Assembly (NCBI GenBank): GCA_028689585.1
Contig: JAQVCW010000005.1
Span: 62,001-126,000 of the forward strand
Length of the DNA stretch: 64,000 nucleotides
Source of the DNA: Lachnospiraceae bacterium
Lineage (GTDB): Bacteria; Bacillota; Clostridia; Lachnospirales; Lachnospiraceae
Direction: 5' to 3'
Shown here: positions 16,864-25,751 of the stretch, one piece after another
Numbering within the stretch: the stretch's first letter is position 1
How the letters are laid out: every line of letters starts with the position of its first letter
Notes under the pieces: generated by a model
What the model saw: only the letters and a program-made list of their open reading frames with translations
What the model was told of the DNA's origin: nothing
The model's database searches: none
Made by a program: the position numbers and the translations under genes

Positions 16864-18933
16864 CTAAATGTTCAGATTCTCAAGCCCATTCTTCATATAT
16901 GATGTGAGTTTTTTCTGCAGATATAGGTGTTTTTCTGACTGAAGTTCGGGATCTTCCTTAAGTATCCGGGCTGCCGCCTCGCTGGCAGACTGCATAACAT
17001 CCGCATCTGCAAATACATCCGCAATCTGAAAATCCAGCAGTCCGCTCTGACGAATGCCAAACAAATCCCCGGGCCCCCGCAGTTTCAAATCCTTGCGGGC
17101 AATCTCAAAACCATCATTTGATTTGTTCAAAATCTCCAGACGCTCGGCCACGGCCTGATTGTCATTGCCCCGGACCATCATGCAGTAGGACTGGGCCGCA
17201 CCGCGTCCAACCCGTCCCCGAAGCTGGTGAAGCTGTGCAAGGCCAAAACGCTCCGCATTTTCTATCATCATCACTGTTGCATTGGGAACATTTACACCCA
17301 CCTCGATTACCGTGGTAGAGATCAGAACCTGAATTTCATTTTTCAGAAACCGTTCCATAATCTCATTTTTTTCGTTTGCCTTCATTTTTCCGTGCAGGTA
17401 TTCTACCCGAATGCTTTCCGGATAATGCGCCCGCAGACGATCGGTATAATCGATCACATTCTCCGCTTCGATCACTTCACTTTCTTCCACCATGGGGCAG
17501 ATAATGTAGGCCTGATGTCCCTGCTGGATTTCTTTTTGGATAAAGGCATAGGCTTTCTTCCGATAGGAGGTTCCAACCACACAGTTTTTGATGGGAAGCC
17601 GGGATGCCGGAAGCTCGTCAATGACGGATACATCCAGATCACCGTATAAAATGACCGCCAGTGTTCTGGGGATAGGAGTCGCACTCATCACAACCGTATG
17701 CGGCAGTTCTCCTTTATATGCCAGTGCTTCCCGCTGCTTCACTCCGAACCGGTGCTGTTCATCTGTGATCACCAGTACAAGCTGATGGTAGGTCACTTTT
17801 TCCTGGATCAGAGCATGGGTACCTATGATGACGGAAGCCTGGCCGCTTTCAATCTGTTCGCAGATCTTTCGTTTTTCCTTTGCCGGGAGGGAGCCGGTCA
17901 GCAGCACCGCCTGATAGGGCAGATGACAGCGCTCCATCAGATCTTGAAATGCCTCAAAATGCTGTCTTGCCAAAACCTCGGTAGGCACCATAAGGGCACC
18001 CTGGGCCTGATTTGCCGCAGCCTGGACCAGAGCCAGAAATGCAAGGATCGTCTTTCCGGATCCCACATCTCCCTGGATCAGTCTTGCCATTACTTTTTTT
18101 TGCTGCAGTTCCCCTTCGATCTGATGCCATACCCTCTGCTGTGCTCCGGTAAGCTTATAGGGAAGCTGCCGGAGGATGCTGTCGGTATCGGGCGTCTTCT
18201 CAATCTCATAGCTGTGAAATACAGTCTCTCTGGCACTTTTCAGCCTCTGCAGCGCCAGAATAAACAGGAAAAACTCGTCAAATACCAGCCTTCTTCTGGC
18301 CAGATGCATTGCCTGAATATCTTTTGGAAAATGAATCTGCTGGACCGCAAAATTATATTCGGCCAGTTCCTGTTCCTTTCTCAGGTCAGAGGGCAGATAA
18401 TCCCTGGTCAGATCCATGCCGTCAATCGCCTGGCGAAGTGCCTTTTCCAGCATATGCGCCGTCAGACCGCTGACCAGAGGATAGACCGGCTGAAGCTGCC
18501 TGACCTTTTCCTCATACTGAAATACATCAAAAATGGCCGGCTGCTCCAGCGTAAGCTGCTGTCCCTTTTTCTTCACTCTGCCGCGAAATACATAACGAAG
18601 CGCCGGTTTGACTGTATTCCTCAGATAAGGCATGTTGAACCAGACGACAGCGACCGTATCACTGCCGCACCGAATCTTCCCCGAAGCGATCTGAAACCGC
18701 CCGGCGTGACGGATTGAAAGCGTTTTCTCTATAAAACCGCAGACGGCCTGTATCCGGCCGTCTGCTAAATTTTCTATTTCTACCGGTTCTTCAAAAGTAT
18801 CATAGGCTCTCGGATAATAATTCAGCAAATCTCCTACCGTCTCTATGCCTGCTTTTTGAAAAACCAGTTTTGTTTTTTCTCCGATTCCTTTCAGAATATC
18901 CAGAGATGCTTCTTCTTTTATCACGATGCACAT
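16864..18933 (-). CDS. recG: ATP-dependent DNA helicase RecG
   Basis: This 689-aa helicase remodels stalled replication forks and branched DNA. Visible in order are the wedge/OB region (IETVGDLLNYYPRAYDTFE), Walker A GDVGSGKT, motif II ITDEQHRFG, motif III MSATPIPRTLA and motif VI QLHQLRGRVGRG. The ATG at 18933 overlaps the fakA stop as TGATG; a GTG at 18936 is an alternative start. It follows fakA, the usual YloU-FakA-RecG order of Firmicutes. Confidence 0.96.
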   Translation of the reverse strand: MCIVIKEEASLDILKGIGEKTKLVFQKAGIETVGDLLNYYPRAYDTFEEPVEIENLADGRIQAVCGFIEKTLSIRHAGRFQIASGKIRCGSDTVAVVWFNMPYLRNTVKPALRYVFRGRVKKKGQQLTLEQPAIFDVFQYEEKVRQLQPVYPLVSGLTAHMLEKALRQAIDGMDLTRDYLPSDLRKEQELAEYNFAVQQIHFPKDIQAMHLARRRLVFDEFFLFILALQRLKSARETVFHSYEIEKTPDTDSILRQLPYKLTGAQQRVWHQIEGELQQKKVMARLIQGDVGSGKTILAFLALVQAAANQAQGALMVPTEVLARQHFEAFQDLMERCHLPYQAVLLTGSLPAKEKRKICEQIESGQASVIIGTHALIQEKVTYHQLVLVITDEQHRFGVKQREALAYKGELPHTVVMSATPIPRTLAVILYGDLDVSVIDELPASRLPIKNCVVGTSYRKKAYAFIQKEIQQGHQAYIICPMVEESEVIEAENVIDYTDRLRAHYPESIRVEYLHGKMKANEKNEIMERFLKNEIQVLISTTVIEVGVNVPNATVMMIENAERFGLAQLHQLRGRVGRGAAQSYCMMVRGNDNQAVAERLEILNKSNDGFEIARKDLKLRGPGDLFGIRQSGLLDFQIADVFADADVMQSASEAAARILKEDPELQSEKHLYLQKKLTSYMKNGLENLNI

Positions 18934-20600
18934 CACTTCACTGAAATGATATAATAATAGATCGGCTGTCCGCCGGGATTCACTTCCACATCACAGTCAG
19001 GGAAAAGAGCTTCCAGTTCTTCTGCCAGAACTCCGGCATCCTCTTCTTTGACATCTTCTCCGTAATAGATACTGATCAGTTCAGAATCTTCATCCACCAT
19101 CAGCTTCACCGTTTCCAGTGCGGTATCTTTTATCTCTGTTCCCACAGCCAGAATCGACTTATCGCCTACGCCCATGATATCACCCTCGTGGATATCCTTA
19201 TCCTCAATATGGGTATCACGAACCGCATAGGTCAGTTGTCCCGTCTTCACATGCTTGATCTCATCCTTCATCACGGCTTCATTCTCTTCCGGCGTCTTTT
19301 CCGGAACATAATTAATCATAGCGGTCACGCCCTGAGGAATCGTCTTCGTTGGCACTACAATGATCTTTTTGTCCTTTGTCAAAGCCTGTGCCTGATTTGC
19401 TGCCAGAATAATATTTTTATTGTTCGGAAGGATAAAAATCGTGTCCGCATTCACCCGGTCAATGGCATTGAGCATATCTTCGGTGCTTGGGTTCATGGTC
19501 TGACCGCCTTCAATCAGGTAATCCGCACCCAGATCTTTGAAAATCCGTCCAATTCCCTCGCCGATGGATACGGAGATGAAGCCCACATCCTTTTTCGGCA
19601 TCTGCATTGTTTGCTCTTTCTGCTGTGCAGCTATCTTATCCGCTTCTTTGATCAGTCTTTCCTGATGCTCTTCTCTCATATTATCGATTTTCATTCTGGT
19701 CAGAGAACCGTAAGTCAGAGCCCTCTGGATCGCCAGTCCGGGATCATTGGTGTGCACATGAACCTTTACAATGCCGTCATCAGAAACTACAACGATAGAA
19801 TCGCCGATGGATTCCAGAAATCCCTTAAACTGTAATTCCGTCTCGCTGGTATAGTCCTTTTCCAGCATAATAATAAATTCGGTGCAATAGCCAAATTTAA
19901 TATCTGCCGCCGCCTGTGTCCCCGCCTGGGAAGCTGCACCGGCTGTTTCGGCTGTCTCTATGGTGTAGTCCACCTCTTTGCCAAGATATGCATCATAGGC
20001 GCCCTTGAGGATCTGTACCAGTCCCTGGCCGCCGGAGTCCACCACACCTGCTTCTTTTAAGACCGGAAGCATATCCGGAGTCCTTGCCAGCACTTCATCC
20101 GCACAGGCAATCACCTCACCGATAAAACGCTCCATCCCGATATCAGGATCTTCTTCCAGCAGCTCCTGCGCTTTGTCAGCAGCTCCTCTGGCCACAGTCA
20201 GGATTGTTCCTTCTTTTGGCTTCATAACTGCTTTATATGCCGTTTCCACTGCTTTTTGGAAGGCAGCCGCCAGAATATCTACCGTAAGCTCCTTTTCTTC
20301 CCGGATGCCTTTGCAAAATCCACGGAATAACTGGGAAAGAATAACGCCGGAATTACCTCTGGCTCCTCTTAAGGAACCGGAAGACATGGCCTTTGCCAGA
20401 GCTTCCATTGAGATGCCCGGCAGGACGGCAACTTCTTTCGCAGCAGACATAATGGTCAGAGTCATGTTCGTTCCCGTATCGCCATCCGGCACAGGAAAAA
20501 CATTCAGCTCATTGATCCATTCTTTTTTTGACTCAAGATTTTTGGCCCCTGCCAGAAACATTTTTGCGCAGAGTTCAGCATCTATATTATTTGTACTCAA
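18933..20600 (-). CDS. fakA: Fatty acid kinase catalytic subunit FakA (DAK2/DegV-linked)
   Basis: This 555-aa protein phosphorylates fatty acids bound to FakB for phospholipid synthesis. The N-terminal DhaL/DAK2 nucleotide domain shows ELNVFPVPDGDTGTNM, with the metal-binding aspartates, and GARGNSGVILSQLFRGF. The middle and C-terminal YloV domains follow. I place the start at TTG 20600 because AAGGAGG lies 8 bases upstream; the longer TTG at 20621 would overlap the previous gene. It is co-transcribed with the Asp23-like gene and recG. Confidence 0.92.
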   Translation of the reverse strand: MSTNNIDAELCAKMFLAGAKNLESKKEWINELNVFPVPDGDTGTNMTLTIMSAAKEVAVLPGISMEALAKAMSSGSLRGARGNSGVILSQLFRGFCKGIREEKELTVDILAAAFQKAVETAYKAVMKPKEGTILTVARGAADKAQELLEEDPDIGMERFIGEVIACADEVLARTPDMLPVLKEAGVVDSGGQGLVQILKGAYDAYLGKEVDYTIETAETAGAASQAGTQAAADIKFGYCTEFIIMLEKDYTSETELQFKGFLESIGDSIVVVSDDGIVKVHVHTNDPGLAIQRALTYGSLTRMKIDNMREEHQERLIKEADKIAAQQKEQTMQMPKKDVGFISVSIGEGIGRIFKDLGADYLIEGGQTMNPSTEDMLNAIDRVNADTIFILPNNKNIILAANQAQALTKDKKIIVVPTKTIPQGVTAMINYVPEKTPEENEAVMKDEIKHVKTGQLTYAVRDTHIEDKDIHEGDIMGVGDKSILAVGTEIKDTALETVKLMVDEDSELISIYYGEDVKEEDAGVLAEELEALFPDCDVEVNPGGQPIYYYIISVK

Positions 20601-20613
20601 AGTGATTTCCTCC

Positions 20614-20973
20614 TTAATCAATGACTCTTACCCCTTCTACAAATATGCTGATTTTTTCAACCTCCATACCTGTAAAAGCTTCCAGCTTGTATTTCACGTT
20701 ATCCAGCAGGTTATTTGCCACTGCGGAAATACTTACGCCATAAGAGACGATTACGTGGAAATCCAGAGTTATTTTATTTTCATCAACACGAACACTAATG
20801 CCCCGTTCCAGATTCTCTTTCTTCAAAAGCTTTACGAGACCATCTTTCATATTCACACTCGCCATGCCCACAATACCGAAGCACTCTACCGCCACGCTTC
20901 CGGCATAGGTAGCAATCACATTCGTATCAATCACGATTGATCCAAGTGCACTGTCCATACGTCCGTTGTTCAT
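20614..20973 (-). CDS. Asp23/Gls24 family envelope protein (YloU-like)
   Basis: This 119-aa protein belongs to the Asp23/Gls24 (DUF322) family of cell-envelope stress proteins. Segments such as GSIVIDTNVIATYAGSVAVECFGIVGM and the later VSYGVSISAVANNLLDNVKYKLEAFTGMEV are typical. The function is poorly known. TGGAGG precedes the ATG. It leads the yloU-fakA-recG operon and has a structured leader of two hairpins. Confidence 0.9.
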   Translation of the reverse strand: MNNGRMDSALGSIVIDTNVIATYAGSVAVECFGIVGMASVNMKDGLVKLLKKENLERGISVRVDENKITLDFHVIVSYGVSISAVANNLLDNVKYKLEAFTGMEVEKISIFVEGVRVID

Positions 20974-21015
20974 AATGATACCTCCATTTTTATTCTTTGT
21001 ATCTTACGGAAAATA

Positions 21016-21082
21016 CAGCGGAGGATGCATTCTGCTCCGCTGTTGGGATACGTCATGGCACGGCCTGCCGCTGGTGGCAGGC
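21016..21082 (-). other. Two strong hairpins in the leader of the Asp23-fakA-recG operon
   Basis: Perfect 8-bp (CAGCGGAG/CTCCGCTG, 21016-21023 with 21035-21042) and 7-bp (GCCTGCC/GGCAGGC, 21063-21069 with 21076-21082) stems lie 43-110 bp upstream of the Asp23-like start. No T run follows on the minus strand, so they are not simple terminators. They could be a regulatory or stabilising RNA structure. Confidence 0.5.
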
Positions 21083-21274
21083 TTTTCGCTGTGACTCCAT
21101 ATTCTTTTCCGTTTTAAATATACTTCTTAAGTAATTGTATCAGATATATGAGAAAAAGAAAATATATATTTTTCATTTTCCTTAATTAATCATTTTTACA
21201 CGGCATTTACAACCGAAAACTGGGACTTATGATCAATTTTTTATGAAATTCTTTCTTTTTTTTCGAAATTGTGC

Positions 21275-21303
21275 TTGCAAAATAATAGACCTTCTGTTAA
21301 AAT
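21275..21303 (+). promoter_or_regulatory. Promoter of rpmB
   Basis: TTGCAA (21275-21280) and TAAAAT (21298-21303) with a 17-base spacer lie 58 bp upstream of rpmB. Confidence 0.65.
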
Positions 21304-21360
21304 AAATTTTGTTGCAGGTCTAAAAGGATTAGACTTAATATGTTGCAAGGAGGTGCTATC

Positions 21361-21546
21361 ATGGCTAGATGTGCTATTTGTGATAAAGCTGCTCATTTTG
21401 GAAACAATGTGAGCCATTCTCATAGAAGAAGCAATAAAATGTGGAAATCTAACATTAAACATGTTACATGCAAGGTTAACGGAGCTTCTAGAAAGTTGTA
21501 CGTTTGTACTTCCTGTTTGAGATCCGGCAAAGTAGAAAGAGCTTAG
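21361..21546 (+). CDS. rpmB: 50S ribosomal protein L28
   Basis: This 61-aa ribosomal protein begins MARCAICDKAAHFGNNVSHS and ends with TSCLRSGKVERA. Both zinc-ribbon cysteine pairs are present (CAIC and CTSC), so it is the zinc-containing form. AAGGAGG lies 8 bases before the ATG at 21361. It is monocistronic, with its own promoter and terminator. Confidence 0.97.
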   Translation: MARCAICDKAAHFGNNVSHSHRRSNKMWKSNIKHVTCKVNGASRKLYVCTSCLRSGKVERA

Positions 21547-21555
21547 TGAGAATAT

Positions 21556-21590
21556 AAAAAGACATTGTCCTTTGGGCAGTGTCTTTTTTT
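21556..21590 (+). terminator. Intrinsic terminator of rpmB
   Basis: AAAGACATTG/CAGTGTCTTT stem followed by seven T residues. The T run touches the stop codon of the small convergent gene at 21589. Confidence 0.85.
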
Positions 21591-21726
21591 AGCATACGAA
21601 CAGATTATATCCTATCAGCAGCAGGAGAAAAACAATCAGAGCCTGCAGCAGTATACTGCTGATAAACAGCCCTATCAGCATACCGATTGCAATACAAAAC
21701 AGGGAATATCCTATCAGGCGTTTCAT
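21589..21726 (-). CDS. 45-aa predicted membrane peptide
   Basis: A short open frame encodes MKRLIGYSLFCIAIGMLIGL followed by a second hydrophobic run ending IGYNLFVC, that is, two short transmembrane segments in 45 residues. GGAGG lies 6 bases before the ATG, a strong ribosome site. It starts 60 bp after the gerW stop, on the same strand, and could be the last gene of the DUF2953-gerW run. I do not recognise a family; a sporulation or germination link is only suggested by its neighbour. Confidence 0.7.
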   Translation of the reverse strand: MKRLIGYSLFCIAIGMLIGLFISSILLQALIVFLLLLIGYNLFVC

Positions 21727-21785
21727 CTGCTGCCTCCGGAATTCTCTTTGTTTTATTGTATGCATCAAAGGCTGGTTCCACTACA

Positions 21786-22190
21786 TTAAAATGTCTCTTC
21801 TTTTTTGGAAGCATCCTCACATGCTTTTTCCACATCCGGATCTGTTTTTGGCGCTGTCTTACTTCCGGGCATGAATTTGTTTACAATATCCGGAACCATA
21901 TCCAAAATCTTGGTCACGCCATCCTGCTGTTTTACATTGACCAGCTTGGCAGATCCGTCTTTGATCACCAGAATCGCGCTGGGTGTCATCTTTCCGCCCA
22001 TTCCGCCGCCGCCATTGTTCTTTTTGTCTTCTGATTTTGCAGTGGCTGCCACGCCGAATGTAACGTCGATCAGCGGAAGAATAATCGTATCACCGATATG
22101 AATTGCATCTCCGACCACCGTCTTCGTTGTAACAAAATTTTCCATCCCTTTAAAAAGTGAATCTACTGTTGTCTGAAAATTGTCTGCCAT
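21786..22190 (-). CDS. gerW: Sporulation protein GerW (YtfJ)
   Basis: This 134-aa protein matches GerW/YtfJ, a forespore protein tied to spore germination in Bacillus. The conserved core is VVGDAIHIGDTIILPLIDVTFG, a glycine-rich loop (NNGGGGMGGKM), PSAILVIKDG and the acidic/lysine-rich tail. AGGAGG precedes the ATG. It starts 1 base after the DUF2953 gene, a pairing also seen as ytfI-ytfJ in Bacillus. Confidence 0.93.
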   Translation of the reverse strand: MADNFQTTVDSLFKGMENFVTTKTVVGDAIHIGDTIILPLIDVTFGVAATAKSEDKKNNGGGGMGGKMTPSAILVIKDGSAKLVNVKQQDGVTKILDMVPDIVNKFMPGSKTAPKTDPDVEKACEDASKKEETF

Positions 22191-22191
22191 G

Positions 22192-23226
22192 TTATTTTCC
22201 TCCTTTGGCTCTTGCTCTTCTGATGAATCTTCTTACTTCTTTATCAAACCACAATGCTCCCGCTGTTCTTACCAGATGAAAAACGCGGATGTGGCCTTTC
22301 ATCATGATGTCTGTTTCCAGAACCAGATTATTAAAATCCGGAATAATAGTAAGATCCGCCGCACTGGCCGGCAGCAGCAGATAGATAACTCCGGTCAGCT
22401 CTCCCGTAATGTCCGGCGCTCCCGTACCGAAGCGGATCCAGCCCTTTAATTTCCGCGGCCGGAAATGCTTCCAGATAAATTGCAGATGCCCCAGTAATTT
22501 CCGGTAAATATTCTTTGCCTCATCATCCCAGAACTGCAGCTTCAGATCCGAAATCTTTTCTTTGATGCGGTCGATTTTCTCTGCTGTTTCGTTTCCGGAA
22601 GAAGCCAAATCCTTTATTTTCTGAAAAAGCAGCTTCAGCCGGTCCCAAAAAGCTTTTATTTTTTCTTTTAAAATCGCAAGCCTTCCCAAGGAAGCCTTCG
22701 GTTCTTCCCACACCGCAGAATCTGTCTTTTCCGGAAAAAGCTTCTGCGGCTCTGCGGCCTGTCCGCTGCTTAGTTCCTCTTTTTTTATTTCCGTTTTCGC
22801 AGTTCCCAGCGTCAATACTTCTGTCTTGGCGGCTTTTAAATCCGAAGCTTCGGACTTCTTCCTTTCCGGCTTTTTGGATTTTGTTTTTTTCTTTTTTGAA
22901 GTTATCTTCTTTTTTGAAGTTTTTTTCTTTCGCGATAATTTTTTCGCTGCATTTTTCCACCAGTTCACCAGTTTGTTGAAATCCATCCCAAACAGCCTGA
23001 CCATGATCAGCGGATGATTTTCTTTGTATTCCACGGAAAATGAGATCAAATGCAGCAGCCAGGTCAGTCTTACCTGTCCGTATAGATTATTTTCATTTTT
23101 CTGTGCTGTCAGCCGGTATCGCACCGGCACGAACAGCGTGGATAAGATTATCAGAAGAACCAGACTGATGATAATCAGCAAAATGATACCTATTATTTTC
23201 AGTATTCCCAGAATAATATGAAGCAT
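22192..23226 (-). CDS. DUF2953 membrane protein (YtfI-like)
   Basis: This 344-aa protein has one N-terminal transmembrane segment (IIGIILLIIISLVLLIILSTLFV) and a DUF2953-type fold. A Lys-rich insert of about 60 residues near position 95-150 (RKKKTSKKKITSKKKKTKSK) interrupts it. The C-terminal half (RFGTGAPDITGELTGVIYLL) is the conserved part. The family neighbours gerW/ytfJ in many spore formers, suggesting a sporulation role; no activity is known. Confidence 0.82.
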   Translation of the reverse strand: MLHIILGILKIIGIILLIIISLVLLIILSTLFVPVRYRLTAQKNENNLYGQVRLTWLLHLISFSVEYKENHPLIMVRLFGMDFNKLVNWWKNAAKKLSRKKKTSKKKITSKKKKTKSKKPERKKSEASDLKAAKTEVLTLGTAKTEIKKEELSSGQAAEPQKLFPEKTDSAVWEEPKASLGRLAILKEKIKAFWDRLKLLFQKIKDLASSGNETAEKIDRIKEKISDLKLQFWDDEAKNIYRKLLGHLQFIWKHFRPRKLKGWIRFGTGAPDITGELTGVIYLLLPASAADLTIIPDFNNLVLETDIMMKGHIRVFHLVRTAGALWFDKEVRRFIRRARAKGGK

Positions 23227-23248
23227 ATACTACTCCTGCCATTTTCAG

Positions 23249-23563
23249 TTATTTTCCAGTTTCCAGATAATCCCGGATGCGTACATCACCGGTCTGTTGA
23301 TACACTTCAGATACAATTGTCTGCACCAGCTCCAGCGCCTCTTCATATCCTGCCGCAATACCTATGATCAGTGGGCAGGAACGCTCCAGGTATGGAAAAT
23401 GGAGACTGCCCGCCGGCATGATGTCCAGTTGATTCTCCGGGTTGGCTGCCAGTGTGATCAGATAAATATTGGTCAGCATTTTTTTCTGTTCTACTCTCCG
23501 GATCATCTTTTTCCTGTTTTTTTCTGCATTTCTGCCAGTATAAAGATGCGAATACCAGTTCAT
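23249..23563 (-). CDS. Conserved hypothetical protein, 104 aa
   Basis: I do not recognise a named family. The protein starts MNWYSHLYTGRNAEKNRKKM, has a hydrophobic strand set (KMLTNIYLITLAANPENQLDIM, CPLIIGIAAGYEEALELVQTIV) and ends DYLETGK. It has no signal peptide or clear membrane segment. ATG 23563 has AAGGA upstream; the longer start at 23584 has none. It lies directly between a Nudix gene and the DUF2953 gene on the same strand. Confidence 0.7.
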   Translation of the reverse strand: MNWYSHLYTGRNAEKNRKKMIRRVEQKKMLTNIYLITLAANPENQLDIMPAGSLHFPYLERSCPLIIGIAAGYEEALELVQTIVSEVYQQTGDVRIRDYLETGK

Positions 23564-23631
23564 ATGCTTAATCCTTCCCGCCATGTTCAGAAAGGAGCCA
23601 CTGCAATCATTACAACGGCTCCTTCAGTAAC

Positions 23632-24084
23632 CTAATAATATTTTCTGCTGCCCCACAGGTTCTTTTTTTTCAGTTCCAGATATTCATTGTATGCTTTTTC
23701 CAAAATAATCTTTTCATTGGAAAACTTCAGTAAATGAAATGCCTCATGAAACTTGTAGTAGCCTGAATCTACAAAATACTCTTCTCGTTGTGGCTTGCTG
23801 TAATAGCTGTCCGACATCATAAGATACCAGTGTACATCCTTCTCAACTGTATCCTCCGGTACATTGAATGTGTATTGACTTTTTCCGATGTATTTCACAA
23901 TAGAAGCCTTCACACCTGTCTCCTCCAGCACTTCTCTGGATGCGGTATCCTTATATTCTTCCCCCGCTTCTACTGTTCCCTTTGGCAGTACCCAGCCCTC
24001 GTATTTGTTCTTGTAGCTTTTGTAGAGAACCAGTATCTTACCTCGAAAAATTACCACCCCGCCACAGCTCGTTGCCTCAATCAT
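23632..24084 (-). CDS. NUDIX hydrolase
   Basis: This 150-aa protein has a complete Nudix box, GTVEAGEEYKDTASREVLEE plus TGV, which binds the metal that cleaves nucleoside diphosphate-linked substrates. The start MIEATSCGGVVIFR is typical. AGGAGGG lies 7 bases upstream of ATG 24084, so the longer in-frame start is rejected. The substrate is unknown; related proteins hydrolyse dinucleoside polyphosphates or mutagenic dNTPs. Confidence 0.92.
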   Translation of the reverse strand: MIEATSCGGVVIFRGKILVLYKSYKNKYEGWVLPKGTVEAGEEYKDTASREVLEETGVKASIVKYIGKSQYTFNVPEDTVEKDVHWYLMMSDSYYSKPQREEYFVDSGYYKFHEAFHLLKFSNEKIILEKAYNEYLELKKKNLWGSRKYY

Positions 24085-24248
24085 TGCAATCCCTCCTGTA
24101 ATGCGTTGTGTCATTTATGACTGAGAACAGTATAACTCTTTTTCAAAAATCCTGCAACCCCTTCATGGCTGCTCAAAATTCACTGCTCAAAATTTTCACA
24201 GTTCAAAATTTGATGCCTCAAAAATTTTGCTGCTGTAAATTCAGATAT

Positions 24249-25751
24249 TTAATATCCGGCGTTATAATAAGCATCAAAAATCGCTTTGGCAATGGGCACA
24301 GCCGTCTGGCTGCCGGTGCCTCCGTCTTCTGCGATCACAGCCACCACAATATCCGGATCATCCACATTTGAAAATCCCACAAACCAGGAATGGGTTCCGG
24401 TCACGCCATTTGTCTCATACTCCGCAGAGCCGGTCTTTCCTGCCACGGAATAGCCGGAATAACTCAAAGCGGTACCGGTGCCGCTGTTCACTGTTTCTTT
24501 CATAAAATCGGTAAGAATCCCGGCTTCCTGGGTGCTCATCAGCTCCTTGTAGGCGGAAGGCCTGGTCTCCGACACCACATCACCATCGTAAGTCTCAATC
24601 CGCTCCACGTAATAAGGCGTCATCATGATCCCCCCATTGGCCACCGTAGAGGTGATCAGCGCCATATGAAGCGGGGTGACCAGCGTATCTCCCTGGCCGA
24701 TGGCTGTTGTCATCACTTCGCCGTAAGAGGTATCCTTGTCCAGCTTAAATACACTGTCACTGTGGGTAAGACTGGTGGGAAGAGAGTTGTTAAACAAAAA
24801 TTTTTCCGCCAGTTTGCGGAATGCGCCATTGTCCAGATTCAGGCCAATGTTGGCAAATGCAGTATTGCAGGAATGGGCAAATGCTGTCTTTAAATCTTCT
24901 GCCCCATGCACATTGCCGTTGTAACAGGTGATGGTCACATCATTCTGTGTCAGCGAACCGGTACAGTCAAAGGAAAATCCGGAATAAATATCATTGTTCT
25001 GCTGAAGATAGGCAAGTGTGGTCAGTATTTTAAAGGTGGAGCCCGGCGGATAAAGTCCCTGGGCAGCCCGGTTCAGCAGAGAGCTGTTCGTATCATCCGA
25101 TACCATGGTTTCCCATTCTTCCGAAATGGTATTGGGATTAAAATCGGGTTTGGAAACCATAGCCAGAATTTTACCGCTGTCCGGTTCCATCACCACCACC
25201 GCCCCTTTGTAGGAGCCCAGCGCATAATAAGCAGCCTGCTGTATCACGGGATTCAGTGTAACCACCACATTATCCCCTTTGATCTTTTCATTGTTTTCCC
25301 CGTTTTTGATCTGATTGAGCAGAGAGGAATGGGAAGTCATCAGGTCGTAGTTGGCCGCCGCCTCCAGACCGGCCTTACCGTTGCTGGCATACCCAACCAC
25401 ATGAGCAAATACATTTTCATAAGGGTAGGTTCTGGTCTCTGTTCCATCGGAATTCACACTGGTACTGGCCAGCACAGTTCCGTCATCTGTCACGATGGAG
25501 CCGCGGATAATCTTATCCGACTGGCTGTCCTGCTTGGTGTTGTTGGCGTTGGCATTGATCTCATCCCGCTTCACCACGTTAAAATAAATCAGGTAACCGG
25601 CCATCAGCAAAAACATAAAAGCAAAGACATAGGTCACGATCACCAGCTCCGTGTTGCGTTTCGGCTCAGTACTGACCTCCTGGGTTTCCGAATCCAGACG
25701 GATCTCTCGGACCTTGATTTTGCTGGAATTCTTTGAATCTCTTTTCATCAT
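24249..25751 (-). CDS. Penicillin-binding protein 2-like transpeptidase
   Basis: This 500-aa class B PBP crosslinks peptidoglycan. It has a membrane anchor at about residues 36-56 (ELVIVTYVFAFMFLLMAGYL) and then the transpeptidase domain with SxxK (STFK, about 238), SxN (SCN, about 294) and KTG (KTGS, about 439). The dimerisation domain is short, as in PbpA of Actinobacteria and clostridial PBPs. It overlaps the 3' end of the ftsW-like gene by 86 bp, so they act as a pair. ATG 25751 follows a GAGGAAG site. Confidence 0.93.
   Translation of the reverse strand: MMKRDSKNSSKIKVREIRLDSETQEVSTEPKRNTELVIVTYVFAFMFLLMAGYLIYFNVVKRDEINANANNTKQDSQSDKIIRGSIVTDDGTVLASTSVNSDGTETRTYPYENVFAHVVGYASNGKAGLEAAANYDLMTSHSSLLNQIKNGENNEKIKGDNVVVTLNPVIQQAAYYALGSYKGAVVVMEPDSGKILAMVSKPDFNPNTISEEWETMVSDDTNSSLLNRAAQGLYPPGSTFKILTTLAYLQQNNDIYSGFSFDCTGSLTQNDVTITCYNGNVHGAEDLKTAFAHSCNTAFANIGLNLDNGAFRKLAEKFLFNNSLPTSLTHSDSVFKLDKDTSYGEVMTTAIGQGDTLVTPLHMALITSTVANGGIMMTPYYVERIETYDGDVVSETRPSAYKELMSTQEAGILTDFMKETVNSGTGTALSYSGYSVAGKTGSAEYETNGVTGTHSWFVGFSNVDDPDIVVAVIAEDGGTGSQTAVPIAKAIFDAYYNAGY

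Noticed and set aside
21063-21082. Plus-strand terminator hairpin
   Set aside because: There is no upstream plus-strand gene, and the four T residues that follow are few; it fits better as a minus-strand leader structure.
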